From assembly GCA_045538195.1 (NCBI GenBank), contig JAZSRA010000013.1, positions 1 through 64,000 of the forward strand: a stretch of 64,000 bases of DNA, in the 5' to 3' direction. The position numbers were made by a program, and so were the translations under genes. Below, piece by piece: positions 10,901 to 18,657 of this stretch (the stretch's first letter is position 1; the number at the start of each line of letters is the position of its first letter). The notes beneath the pieces were generated by a model that worked only from the letters and a program-made list of their open reading frames with translations, searched no databases and was not told the origin of the DNA. The DNA is from SVTX01 sp045538195. GTDB lineage: Bacteria; Bacillota; Clostridia; Oscillospirales; CAG-272.

Positions 10901-11598
10901 ACGCTGTCGATAGTAGTCAGGAAGGTAGTATGACGGCAGTGATCCGACCAATAGGTATCGATCATTCTGATCTCGGTGATAGTAGGATCTCTCTTTTCGC
11001 TTGCGAAATACTCGCGGCAGAACTTGATGTCGTCGATATCCATCGCGAGACCAAGCTCCTTGACCATTTTGCCAAGCTCCTCGTCGCTCATGGTGATAAA
11101 TCCGTTCACAGTTGCAACGCTCGTGGGTATGTCATACTGAACCGCAAGAGTCTCCGGCTTTTCAAGAGCTGCTTCTCTCGCCTCAACGGGGTTGATTACG
11201 TACTTTTTGATCTCGGCAATATCCTTTTCGGTGAGGTTGCCGCCGAGAACGTAGACCTTTGCCGAACGAACAGTAGGACGGTTTCCGCAGGACATGATCT
11301 GGATACACTGCGCCGCGCTGTCTGCTCTCTGGTCGAACTGACCGGGCAGATATTCGACCGCGAACACGTATCCGTCGGCTGCAAGCTCGTCTGTTACAAT
11401 ATCAAGCTGAGGCTCGGAGAAAACGGTATTCTTCGCCGCCTCAAAAACCTCCGCATCAATGTCGTCTGCATCGTAGCGATTAAGAACGCGAACCGATTCA
11501 AGATTCTTTATTCCAAGCATATTTTTAAGTTCGGAATAAAGTCCCGCCGCCTCGTGGGCAAGCTCCTTTTTCTTTTCAACAAATATTCTATAAACCAT
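7912..11598 (-). CDS. purL: phosphoribosylformylglycinamidine synthase, single-chain
   Basis: Converts FGAR to FGAM with glutamine and ATP (purine step 4). About 1228 residues: an N-terminal PurS-like region, two AIR-synthase-like halves (DTYWSDHCRHTTF near residue 200; FKNETHNHPTEIEPFGGAAT near 315) and a C-terminal glutaminase (FPGTNCEFD, then CGICNGFQ with the nucleophile Cys, then SHGEGRF with the His/Glu). It therefore needs no separate PurQ or PurS. The start MVYRIFVEKK at 11598 fits the family; an in-frame ATG at 11622 adds eight residues without homology. Neither has a good Shine-Dalgarno. It follows purD on the same strand. Confidence 0.97.
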   Translation of the reverse strand: MVYRIFVEKKKELAHEAAGLYSELKNMLGIKNLESVRVLNRYDADDIDAEVFEAAKNTVFSEPQLDIVTDELAADGYVFAVEYLPGQFDQRADSAAQCIQIMSCGNRPTVRSAKVYVLGGNLTEKDIAEIKKYVINPVEAREAALEKPETLAVQYDIPTSVATVNGFITMSDEELGKMVKELGLAMDIDDIKFCREYFASEKRDPTITEIRMIDTYWSDHCRHTTFLTTIDSVKFEDELLEKTYKEYLATREKLGRTKPQNLMDIGTLAAKYLKKTGQLKKLDESEEINACTVKMTVTVDGVDEEWLLLFKNETHNHPTEIEPFGGAATCIGGAIRDPLSGRSYVYAAMRVTGAADPTVPVSETIPGKLPQRKIVQTAAAGYSSYGNQIGLATGMVDELYHPGYAAKRMEIGAVIAAAPAANVRRECPLDGDVVILLGGRTGRDGVGGATGSSKAHDSHSVETCGAEVQKGNAPEERKLQRLFRNAEACRMIKRCNDFGAGGVSVAIGELADGLDIDLNKVPKKYEGLDGTELAISESQERMAVVIEKENIEKFMALAESENLEATVVARVTEEPRLRVHWNGKTIIDISREFLNSNGAEKHIDIAPAAAVCNYEKESVTDFAEGYKTLAGDLNVCSKRGLSERFDSTIGAGTVLMPFGGKHQKTPIQAMVHKVSVEQKHTDNCSYMSWGYNPYIAEKSPYHSAYLAVVESAAKLIATGASYEDVYLTFQEYFEKPTKDPKRWGKPFAALLGAFRAQVELGIGAIGGKDSMSGSFEKLDVPPTLVSFAVTTGKTDEVITNDAKAAGHKVVLLTPEYGEDNLPKADSLIALFNKVTALMRAGKVYAAYTPTFGGVAEAIYKMCIGNGFGFAYDKSMSLDDIFGYNYGAFVLEVADDVEGKTVGQVTDDGKFTYGEQSVCACTLDKLYEGKLEGVFPTLEKDENKTYENFSFASETRVAPSIKVARPKVLIPVFPGTNCEFDTAKVMRDAGAEAKIFVINNMTQDGIQRSVENFAKELSDSQMVFVPGGFSGGDEPDGSGKFIMAFFRNEQIKDGVHDLLNNRDGLMCGICNGFQALIKIGLVPYGKIIDTDENCPTLTFNTIGRHQSKLVRTRIASNKSPWLANTNVGDIYTVAISHGEGRFLASDELVKQLVANGQVATQYVDLDGNATSDIRYNPNDSTFAIEGITSPDGRVFGKMGHSERIGNGLYKNVLGEFDMKMFESAVRYFK

Positions 11599-11685
11599 AG
11601 TCAAAATGCATCGCCCGACCATATGTCATCGGGGGTGCGCATCCTTTCTGTTTTGTTTTTTGTTATATTTAGTACGGCTATTATC

Positions 11686-11757
11686 AAACTATCCTTTGGG
11701 AAGTTCTTGGGAGGTTTGGAACCTTTCTTTCAAGAAAGGTTCCAAAAACGCCTCTCC
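11686..11757. repeat. intergenic palindrome element (purD-purL spacer)
   Basis: Contains CTATCCTTTGGGAAGTTCTT followed by GGAACCTTTCTT TC AAGAAAGGTTCC. It has the same block order as the reverse complement of the 2219-2352 element, with different but compensated stem bases. It lies directly downstream of the purD stop. Confidence 0.7.
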
Positions 11758-13020
11758 TTACTTAGCCGCCAGTGCGCGCTGACCGATATCGTGTCTGTAA
11801 TATGCGTTGTCAAAGTGTATCTTCTCAACCTTTGCGTAGGACGCCTTGATAGCGTCTTCAAGGGTATCTGCTATGCTTGTAACACCAAGCACACGTCCGC
11901 CGTTTGTGAGAAGCTTTCCGCCAGAAAGCTTTGCGCCCGCAACGTAAACGTCGGGAGCGATTTCCGCAGGAATAGTCATCTCAAAGCCCTTTTCGTAGGA
12001 CTGGGGATAGCCCGCGGACGCCATAATTACGCAACAAGCGTGTCTTTGGCTGAATTTGACCTCGGTCTCGGCAAGCGTGCCGTTTGTGGTCGCCTGCATA
12101 ACGGTGAGCAGATCGCTTTCAAGCAGGGGAAGAACGACCTGAGTTTCGGGGTCACCGAAACGGCAGTTGTATTCAATGACCTTGGGGCCGTTCGGGGTGA
12201 GCATAAGACCGAAATAGAGGCAACCCTTGAAAGTTCTGCCCTCGGCGTTCATCGCGTCGATAGTAGGCTTGAAAATTGTCTCCATACATTCGTCGGCAAT
12301 ATCCTTTGTGTAATAGGGGTTGGGAGCAACCGTTCCCATACCGCCCGTGTTAAGTCCCGTGTCGTTGTCGCCCGCTCTCTTGTGGTCCATAGACGAGATC
12401 ATAGGCTTGACGACCTTACCGTCGGTAAATGCGAGAACCGACACCTCGGGGCCTGTCAAAAACTCCTCGATTACGATGTGATCTCCGCTCGAACCAAACT
12501 GCTTGTCCTGCATCATAGAAACCACCGCAGCCTTTGCCTCGTCAAGAGTCTGGGCGATAATAACGCCCTTACCAAGCGCCAATCCGTCCGCCTTGATGAC
12601 CGTAGGAATGGGGGCGGTCTCCAAATATTCGAGAGCCGCCTGCATATCGTCAAAGACCTCATAAGCCGCCGTGGGAATGTTGTATTTCTTCATAAGGTTC
12701 TTGGAAAAGACCTTGCTTCCCTCGATTATAGCCGCGTTTGCACGAGGACCGAAGCAAGGAATTCCCTTTTCTTCAAGAGCGTCAACGCAACCCAGCACCA
12801 GCGGATCGTCGGGAGCTACAACGGCGTAATCGATGCCATTTTCTACCGCGAAAGCAACGATTTTTTCGATGTCCTTCGCGCCGATGTCAACAAGCTCGGC
12901 ATCAGATGCCATACCGCCGTTTCCGGGGAGCGCAAATATTTTTTCTACGCTCTTATTCTCTTTTATCTTCTTTATGATGGCGTGTTCTCTGCCGCCACCG
13001 CCTACTACCATTATTTTCAT
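11758..13020 (-). CDS. purD: phosphoribosylamine-glycine ligase
   Basis: GAR synthetase joins glycine to phosphoribosylamine (purine step 2). 420 residues, with MKIMVVGGGGREHAI at the N-terminus, an ATP-grasp core (KADGLALGKGVI, EEFLTGPEVSVLAF) and the C-terminal FNCRFGDPETQ-type motif (seen as YNCRFGDPETQV). The ATG at 13020 has GAGG upstream. The frame is open for 33 more codons upstream, but that stretch is made of the TCGATAT hairpin repeat and is not homologous. It is fed by the PurF homologue encoded upstream on the same strand. Confidence 0.97.
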   Translation of the reverse strand: MKIMVVGGGGREHAIIKKIKENKSVEKIFALPGNGGMASDAELVDIGAKDIEKIVAFAVENGIDYAVVAPDDPLVLGCVDALEEKGIPCFGPRANAAIIEGSKVFSKNLMKKYNIPTAAYEVFDDMQAALEYLETAPIPTVIKADGLALGKGVIIAQTLDEAKAAVVSMMQDKQFGSSGDHIVIEEFLTGPEVSVLAFTDGKVVKPMISSMDHKRAGDNDTGLNTGGMGTVAPNPYYTKDIADECMETIFKPTIDAMNAEGRTFKGCLYFGLMLTPNGPKVIEYNCRFGDPETQVVLPLLESDLLTVMQATTNGTLAETEVKFSQRHACCVIMASAGYPQSYEKGFEMTIPAEIAPDVYVAGAKLSGGKLLTNGGRVLGVTSIADTLEDAIKASYAKVEKIHFDNAYYRHDIGQRALAAK

Positions 13021-13045
13021 TTTATACCTCAATACTTTTTCTCGT

Positions 13046-13252
13046 CGCAACGCGATATATCGAATTTGCCTCGCAAGAGGCAAATATATCGATTGCCGAA
13101 GGCAAATATCGATCGCCAACAGGCGAATATCGACTTAATCGTTCTTTCATCGATATTCCTCGCCCTGCTCGGATCGATATGCTTGCTTTTTGCAAGCTCG
13201 ATATGTTTGCCAAAGGCGAACTCGATATATTTTCGGGACTTTCCCCGAAAAT
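13046..13252. repeat. mirror-image array of small hairpins separated by TCGATAT
   Basis: Seven short hairpins alternate with the 7-mer TCGATAT or its complement ATATCGA. The left half has TTTGCCTC GCAA GAGGCAAA, TTGCC GAA GGCAA and CGCC AACA GGCG spaced by ATATCGA. The right half has GCTTGC TTTTT GCAAGC, GTTTGCC AAA GGCGAAC and ATTTTCGGG ACTTT CCCCGAAAAT spaced by TCGATAT. Orientation flips around 13133-13150. It occupies the whole purH-purD spacer. Hairpin arms differ from unit to unit while pairing is kept. Confidence 0.8.
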
Positions 13253-13271
13253 GATGATTGTCTGACGGCAA

Positions 13272-14456
13272 TCAATGATGGAAGAGTCTCATTCCCGTAA
13301 ACGCCATAGCCATTCCGTACTTATCACAGCACTCGATGACGAGGTCGTCTCGTATTGATCCGCCCGGCTCTGCTATGTACTTAACACCCGACTTCTTCGC
13401 TCTCTCAATGTTGTCGCTGAACGGGAAGAACGCATCGGAGCCGAGGGCTACGCCGTCGATAGTGTCAAGGTAAGCTCTCTGCTCTTCCTTGGTGAAGGGA
13501 GCCGGCTGCTCGGTGAAGTATTTCTGCCAGTTGCCGTCGGCGCAAACGTCCTCCTCGTTCTGGTTGATATAGCCGTCGATAACGTTGTCTCTGTCGGGAC
13601 GTCCGAGAGTGGACTTGAAGGGAAGATTAAGAACCTTGTCGCTCTGACGAAGGAACCAGGTGTCTGCCTTACCGCCCGCAAGACGTGTGCAGTGAACTCT
13701 CGACTGCTGACCAGCACCTACACCGATAGCCTGACCGTCAACCGCAAAGCAAACGCTGTTGGACTGGGTGTATTTCAAGGTAATAAGCGCGATTACAAGG
13801 TCACGAATAGCACTTTCGGGCATATCCTTGTTTGCGGTTACGACGTTAGTCAAAATATCCGCGCTGATCTTATAGTTGTTTCTTCCCTGCTCGAAGGTAA
13901 TGCCGTAAACCTGTTTTCTCTCAACGGGGTCGGGAACAAAATCGGGGTCGATCTTAACGATATTGTAGTTGCCCTTTCTCTTGCCCTTGAGTATCTCAAG
14001 TGCCTCAGGCTCGTAGCCGGGAGCGATGATACCGTCGGAGACCTCGCGCGCGATCATCTTCGCGGTGGTAACGTCACAGACGTCGGAGAGCGCAACCCAG
14101 TCGCCGAATGAACACATTCTGTCGGTTCCTCTCGCTCTTGCGTAAGCGCAAGCCAAGGGGGACTCGTCAAGGCCCTCGATGTCGTCAACGAAGCAAGCCT
14201 TTTTCAGCTTTTCGGACAGGGGAAGTCCAACCGCCGCACTTGTGGGGCTGACGTGCTTGAAGGAGGTGACCGCGGGAAGTCCCAGCGCCTCTTTCAGCTC
14301 CTTGACAAGCTGCCAGGAGTTGAACGCGTCGAGGAAATTGATGTATCCGGGTCTGCCGTTGAGTATTTCGATGGGAAGCTCGCTTCCGTCGTGCATAAAT
14401 ATCTTTGAAGGCTTCTGATTGGGGTTACAACCGTATTTAAGTTCAAATTCTTTCAT
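13272..14456 (-). CDS. purH: stand-alone AICAR transformylase (PurH C-terminal domain only)
   Basis: Transfers a formyl group from 10-formyl-THF to AICAR, giving FAICAR. The protein has 394 residues and consists only of the transformylase fold. The catalytic Lys-His pair is in SFKHVSPTSAAVG (K67-H68), and the substrate loop GQQSRVHCTRLAGGKAD is present. The N-terminal MGS-like IMP cyclohydrolase half of normal PurH is absent; a separate cyclohydrolase is encoded just upstream (14740-15456). RBS AAAGGAG lies seven bases before ATG 14456. A family A palindrome lies directly 5'. Confidence 0.95.
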   Translation of the reverse strand: MKEFELKYGCNPNQKPSKIFMHDGSELPIEILNGRPGYINFLDAFNSWQLVKELKEALGLPAVTSFKHVSPTSAAVGLPLSEKLKKACFVDDIEGLDESPLACAYARARGTDRMCSFGDWVALSDVCDVTTAKMIAREVSDGIIAPGYEPEALEILKGKRKGNYNIVKIDPDFVPDPVERKQVYGITFEQGRNNYKISADILTNVVTANKDMPESAIRDLVIALITLKYTQSNSVCFAVDGQAIGVGAGQQSRVHCTRLAGGKADTWFLRQSDKVLNLPFKSTLGRPDRDNVIDGYINQNEEDVCADGNWQKYFTEQPAPFTKEEQRAYLDTIDGVALGSDAFFPFSDNIERAKKSGVKYIAEPGGSIRDDLVIECCDKYGMAMAFTGMRLFHH

Positions 14457-14475
14457 TTTTATCTCCTTTGGGATC

Positions 14476-14522
14476 TGTGGGGAAGAGGAAACTTTTTACT
14501 AAAAAGTTTCCTCTTCCCCACA
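14476..14522. repeat. long palindrome, family A (upstream of purH)
   Basis: Arms begin TGTGGGGAAGAGGAAAC and are fully complementary around the loop. Compared with 7658-7705, the stem has C-to-T and G-to-A style changes in one arm matched in the other. It is followed by the shared tail CTCTTTCAAAAACTTTTAAA. Confidence 0.8.
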
Positions 14523-14628
14523 CCCCATCTCTTTCAAAAACTTTTAAAATATTTGGGATGATTTGTGTGGGCTTGTATTGCTTATAGCCGTATAGATAAT
14601 AAAACGATTCACACTATAATACTTTTCA

Positions 14629-14735
14629 GGAAAGTTTTTGCCAAGCCGATGTTTTCGAAGAAAACTCGCAGCAGCAGATTGCTTGCAATCTGCGTATGTT
14701 TTTACTCAAAAAGCTTGCCGCCGGAGGCACGCGCC
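14629..14735. repeat. tandem-hairpin element, family B (downstream of the cyclohydrolase gene)
   Basis: Contains GTTTTC GAA GAAAAC (14654-14668) and GCAGATTGC TT GCAATCTGC (14672-14691), flanked by GGAAAGTTTTTG and CTCAAAAAGCTTG. These are the same blocks as at 7790-7905 with covarying stems. Confidence 0.75.
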
Positions 14736-14739
14736 CCCT

Positions 14740-15456
14740 TTAAGCGTTCTTGTTAACGATTCTGGTCTCGGTCTCACCGCTCTCGATGTCGATGTAACGA
14801 ACGAACAGAGAAACCTTGTTGTCTTCATTAAGATTAGTCCAGATAAGGTCGGTCAGAGTGTCGATAGCCACGTCGGGAAGCTCCAAGGTCTTGGGTTCGC
14901 CCTCGAAGGAAGGCAGGGGGTTGCCGTCGCAGTTGTAGGTGTGGATAAACTTTGCTCTGCCCGCGATAGGGTTGGAGTAAGCGTATGTAAAGCGCTCACA
15001 GGAGCTGTCATCTCCCTCTGCGCTTTTAAGAATAGACATTGCGAAGTTCATTCCGTCCTTCTCACGGCGGATGATACCCGAAATTCTGGGGGTAAAGTTA
15101 GGCTTGTCGTCCTCGAACTCACGGGTGCGGAGAGCCTGCTCAAAGGTCATCTGCTTGTCCATAAGATCATAGATCGTGTCGGTCTGGTCGCCGTTGGTCA
15201 CGATAGTCTTGTTGCCAAGCACGCGAACGGGATAGTAGATGATAAGATGAGGATCCACCATCTTGGATTCGTCGAATGCCTTTGTTCTCATATTTTCGCC
15301 CTCAGCCACGAAAACTCGGTTGCGGCTGTTGACGCTTCTACCCATAATAAAGTAAGCAGTTACTGCCTTTTTTCCGTCGGCGCTCTTGCCGATAATGATT
15401 CCTCTGCCGTGGTAAGCAAGAGAATTAAGCTCGTCCTTGATAGTAGAAATTTTCAT
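14740..15456 (-). CDS. purO: IMP cyclohydrolase, archaeal PurO-like
   Basis: Closes FAICAR to IMP, the last purine step. 238 residues resemble the stand-alone archaeal-type IMP cyclohydrolase family rather than the MGS-like domain of PurH: an early LAYHGRGIIIGKSADGKK, then AYFIMGRSVNSRNRVFV (residues ~33-50), HLIIYYPVRVLG, and IVTNGDQTDTI. RBS AGGAG lies eight bases upstream. It sits 13 bases after purN and directly before the stand-alone transformylase gene, so the two together replace bifunctional PurH. Assignment is from family motifs I recognise; enzymatic function is inferred from context. Confidence 0.9.
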   Translation of the reverse strand: MKISTIKDELNSLAYHGRGIIIGKSADGKKAVTAYFIMGRSVNSRNRVFVAEGENMRTKAFDESKMVDPHLIIYYPVRVLGNKTIVTNGDQTDTIYDLMDKQMTFEQALRTREFEDDKPNFTPRISGIIRREKDGMNFAMSILKSAEGDDSSCERFTYAYSNPIAGRAKFIHTYNCDGNPLPSFEGEPKTLELPDVAIDTLTDLIWTNLNEDNKVSLFVRYIDIESGETETRIVNKNA

Positions 15457-15469
15457 TTTTTATCTCCTG

Positions 15470-16096
15470 TTATTCCTTAATATAAACCTTATTATTTTCA
15501 ACGGTAATCTTACCGTCACAGAACAACCTTACCGCTTCGGGAAGGATCTTCCATTCGGCTTCTTCCATAATGCGTCTTTGAAGAGTCTCGGGGGTATCGT
15601 CCTGCTTGACCTCGACCGCCTTTTGAAGCACGATAGGACCCGCGTCGCACTCAGGGGTCACTATATGTACCGTCGCGCCCGAAACCTTAACGCCCTTCTC
15701 CAGCGCCGCCTCGTGGACATGAAGACCGTAAAATCCCTTTCCGCAGAAGGAAGGAATGAGAGCGGGGTGAACGTTCAGAATTTTATTGGGGAATGCCTCG
15801 TAGACCTGCTCGTCAATGATCGTCAAAAATCCTGCAAGCACAACGAGATCGATGCCCTCGGCTACCATCGTGTCGGCAAGAGCCTTGGAGTACGCAGCAA
15901 TACTGTCGTAGTCCTTTCTTGCAAGCACTCTGCCCTCGATACCTGCATTTGCCGCTCTTTCAAGAGCGTAAACACCGGGTTTTGATGCGATGACCAGCGT
16001 TATTTTACCGTTTCCAAGCTCGCCTCTCTTTTCGGCATCGATCAGAGCCTGAAGATTTGTGCCGCCGCCCGAAACCAATACTGCAATTTTTGTCAT
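15470..16096 (-). CDS. purN: phosphoribosylglycinamide formyltransferase
   Basis: Formylates GAR with 10-formyl-THF (purine step 3). 208 residues with MTKIAVLVSGGGTNLQALID at the N-terminus, LAGFLTIIDEQV, and the active-site block NVHPALIPSFCGKGFYG (Asn-His pair near residue 108) followed by GATVHIVTPECDAGPI. Its ATG overlaps the purM stop (ATGA at 16093-16096), implying translational coupling. IMP cyclohydrolase follows 13 bases later. Confidence 0.97.
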   Translation of the reverse strand: MTKIAVLVSGGGTNLQALIDAEKRGELGNGKITLVIASKPGVYALERAANAGIEGRVLARKDYDSIAAYSKALADTMVAEGIDLVVLAGFLTIIDEQVYEAFPNKILNVHPALIPSFCGKGFYGLHVHEAALEKGVKVSGATVHIVTPECDAGPIVLQKAVEVKQDDTPETLQRRIMEEAEWKILPEAVRLFCDGKITVENNKVYIKE

Positions 16097-17142
16097 TCCA
16101 AAATTACCCCGTCGTCACCCTTGACGATAGAGCCGATAACGTACGCCGTCTCGCCGTTAGCGGTAAGAATCTCAAGCGCCTTGTCGACCTCGTTTGCGGG
16201 AACGACAACGCTCATACCAACGCCCATATTGTAGGTGTTATACATGTCTCTTTCGGGAACGTTACCGGTCTCTGCGATAAGATCGAAGATAGGAAGAACG
16301 CGAACTGCGCTCTTATTGATCTTCGCGGTAAGGCCCTTCGGGATAGATCTCGGAATGTTCTCATAAAATCCGCCGCCGGTGATGTGAGAAATACCCTTGA
16401 CGTCAACCTGCTCAAGAAGCGCAAGAATGCTCTTAACGTAGATCTTTGTAGGAGTCAAGAGAGTTTCCGCGATGCTCTTACCGCCAAGCTTTTCGCAGGG
16501 AACATAGAGAGAATCGGGGTTCTTGTCTATCTCAAATACCTTACGGCAAAGAGAGAAGCCGTTGGAGTGAACACCGGTAGACGCAAGCGCGATCACAACG
16601 TCGCCCTCCACCATTCTGGTGTTATCAAGGATCTTCTTCTTGTCAACGATACCGACCGCAAAGCCTGCAAGGTCGTAGTCCTCCACGGGCATCATACCGG
16701 GATGCTCCGCGGTCTCGCCGCCGATAAGTGCCGCGCCCGACTGAACGCAGCCCTCGGCAACGCCGCCAACGATAGCAGCGATCTTCTCGGGAATATTCTT
16801 TCCGCAAGCGATGTAGTCAAGGAAGAACAAAGGCTTCGCACCGCAACAGATAATATCGTTTACACACATAGCAACAGCATCAATACCGATAGTATCGTGC
16901 TTGTCCATAAGGATCGCCATTTTTACTTTAGTTCCGCAACCGTCGGTACCAGAAACGAGAACAGGCTCTTCCATTCCCGCAACAGGAAGACCGAAGCAAC
17001 CGCCGAAGCCACCTACGTCATCAAGGCAACCTTCATTCTTGGTTCTTGCGATGTGCTTCTTCATAAGCTCAACCGCACGGTAACCCGCGGTAATATCAAC
17101 GCCCGCCGCAGCGTAGCTTTCACTCTTGGAATTGTTATGCAT
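16093..17142 (-). CDS. purM: phosphoribosylformylglycinamidine cyclo-ligase
   Basis: AIR synthetase, purine step 5, ATP-dependent. 349 residues with YAAAGVDITAGYRAVELMK at the N-terminus, VSGTDGCGTKVKMA, the ALIGGETAEHPGMM block and the SHITGGGFYENIPR glycine-rich motif. RBS GAGAGG lies before ATG 17142. It is part of the purE-F-M-N-O block with short gaps and overlaps the purN start by four bases. Confidence 0.97.
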   Translation of the reverse strand: MHNNSKSESYAAAGVDITAGYRAVELMKKHIARTKNEGCLDDVGGFGGCFGLPVAGMEEPVLVSGTDGCGTKVKMAILMDKHDTIGIDAVAMCVNDIICCGAKPLFFLDYIACGKNIPEKIAAIVGGVAEGCVQSGAALIGGETAEHPGMMPVEDYDLAGFAVGIVDKKKILDNTRMVEGDVVIALASTGVHSNGFSLCRKVFEIDKNPDSLYVPCEKLGGKSIAETLLTPTKIYVKSILALLEQVDVKGISHITGGGFYENIPRSIPKGLTAKINKSAVRVLPIFDLIAETGNVPERDMYNTYNMGVGMSVVVPANEVDKALEILTANGETAYVIGSIVKGDDGVILE

Positions 17143-17197
17143 TTTTTTATCCTCTCTAATCTTTTCTTAATATTTCTTTCTGATTTAGTCTTCTTCT

Positions 17198-18622
17198 TTA
17201 GTCTTCTTCGCCGGTCCAACAGTAGGTACAAAGCCTATCTCGGTCAATGCCGATAGCCTCGATAATTCCCTTTATGGACTGGAAATCAAGGGTGGAGAGA
17301 TGCAACTGCTTGCATATAGTCTCACGTAGATTTTTGCCGCGTTCCGTAGTGCCGTCGCTGTACTCCTCGATATGCTTAAAGCCCTCCTCGCCCTCAAGCT
17401 CCATGATCGTCTTTCTCGCGATAAGCTCCATAGGACTTGTAGCTCTTGAGAAATTAAGATACTTACAACTAAACATAATGGGCGGACAAGCCGAGCGCAT
17501 ATGAACCGACTTCGCTCCGTTTTCGTACAAAAACTCAACCGTCTCGCGAAGCTGAGTGCCTCTGACTATCGAGTCATCGACGAAAAGCAGATTTTTGTCA
17601 TGAATAAGGTCGTGTACCGGCACAAGCTTCATTTTCGCGACCTTTTTTCTGTCCGCCTGACTGGGAGGCATAAAGCTACGCGGCCAGGTGGGAGTATATT
17701 TTATAAAGGGTCTTGAGAAGGGGATGTGGCTGGCGTTGGAGTATCCAATAGCGTGAGGTGTTCCCGAATCAGGCACTCCGCTGACGTAATCAACGCCTTC
17801 GCATCTGCCGCTCTCCTTGTCCGCCTTCGCCATGATCTCGCCGTTTCTGTAACGCATCGCCTCAACGTTCACGCCCTCATAGGTGGCGGTGGGATAACCG
17901 TAATACGCCCACAAAAAGGCACACATCTTCATCTTTTCACCTGGAGGAGAAAGCTGAACTATGCCGTCGGGGCTTATCTCAACTATTTCTGCCGGACCAA
18001 GCTCCTTCTCATACTCATACCCAAGCTTCTGATAAGCAAAGGACTCAAAGGTCACCGCATATCCGTCATCGTTTTTACCGATAAGGATCGGAAGTCTGCC
18101 CAGCTTATCTCTGGCGGCAATAAGGTTTCCGCCATCCTTAAGTATCAGTATCGATGCAGTACCTTCAATGACCGACTGAGCAAATTTAATGCCGTCAGCA
18201 AAATTATCCTTTTGGTTGATAAGCGCCGCCACAAGCTCGGTGGAGTTGATATGACCGCCCGTCATGGCATTGAAGTGTCCGCTATGCGAGAAGAACTGCT
18301 CCATAAGCCAATCGGTATTATTGATAACACCGACGATACAGATCGCATAAGTTCCAAGCTTCGAGCGGATAAGCAAGGGCTGAGGGTCACTGTCGCTGAT
18401 ACAACCGATGGCGCTCGTTCCCTTCATTTCCTCAAAGATATGCTCGAATTTCGTTCTGAATGGCGAGTTTGAAATGTTGTGTATCGACCTCTGAAGTCCT
18501 TCTTCAGCGTCGTATGCCGCGAGACCTCCGCGGCGGGTTCCAAGATGCGAGTGGTAGTCGGTTCCGAAGAACACGTCACCCAAGCACTCACGTCTCGATG
18601 AGATCCCGAAAAATCCTCCCAT
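17198..18622 (-). CDS. purF: amidophosphoribosyltransferase homologue lacking the N-terminal catalytic Cys
   Basis: PurF makes phosphoribosylamine from PRPP and glutamine (first committed purine step). The phosphoribosyltransferase half is intact, including NLLFVDDSIVRGTQLRET. The N-terminus, however, reads MGGFFGISSRRECLGDVFFG: canonical PurF starts MCGI, and the processed Cys is the glutaminase nucleophile. Here Gly is encoded (ATG GGA GGA), the ribosome site AGAGG is well placed, and no Cys can become N-terminal. The rest of the Ntn fold (SHLGTRRGG, GHINSTELVA) is conserved. The protein may use free ammonia or a partner glutaminase. It sits second in the riboswitch-led operon, 35 bases after purE. 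Lower certainty on activity than on family. Confidence 0.9.
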   Translation of the reverse strand: MGGFFGISSRRECLGDVFFGTDYHSHLGTRRGGLAAYDAEEGLQRSIHNISNSPFRTKFEHIFEEMKGTSAIGCISDSDPQPLLIRSKLGTYAICIVGVINNTDWLMEQFFSHSGHFNAMTGGHINSTELVAALINQKDNFADGIKFAQSVIEGTASILILKDGGNLIAARDKLGRLPILIGKNDDGYAVTFESFAYQKLGYEYEKELGPAEIVEISPDGIVQLSPPGEKMKMCAFLWAYYGYPTATYEGVNVEAMRYRNGEIMAKADKESGRCEGVDYVSGVPDSGTPHAIGYSNASHIPFSRPFIKYTPTWPRSFMPPSQADRKKVAKMKLVPVHDLIHDKNLLFVDDSIVRGTQLRETVEFLYENGAKSVHMRSACPPIMFSCKYLNFSRATSPMELIARKTIMELEGEEGFKHIEEYSDGTTERGKNLRETICKQLHLSTLDFQSIKGIIEAIGIDRDRLCTYCWTGEED

Positions 18623-18657
18623 TGAAATACCTCTTTTGCTATAAATGGTTTAAACTA

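Noticed and set aside
13046..13252. Possible CRISPR array
   Set aside because: The constant unit is only 7 bases and the variable parts are hairpins of unequal length. There is no 25-36 base repeat and no cas gene.
9859..13254. 1131-codon open frame on the + strand across purL, purD and the spacer
   Set aside because: It is antisense to two certain enzymes, has no family features and no ribosome site. It is a product of codon bias in the real genes plus the repeat array. The same holds for long antisense frames at 449-1750, 2717-3631, 16057-17256, 49178-50230, 55356-57185 (+) and 38577-39713 (-).
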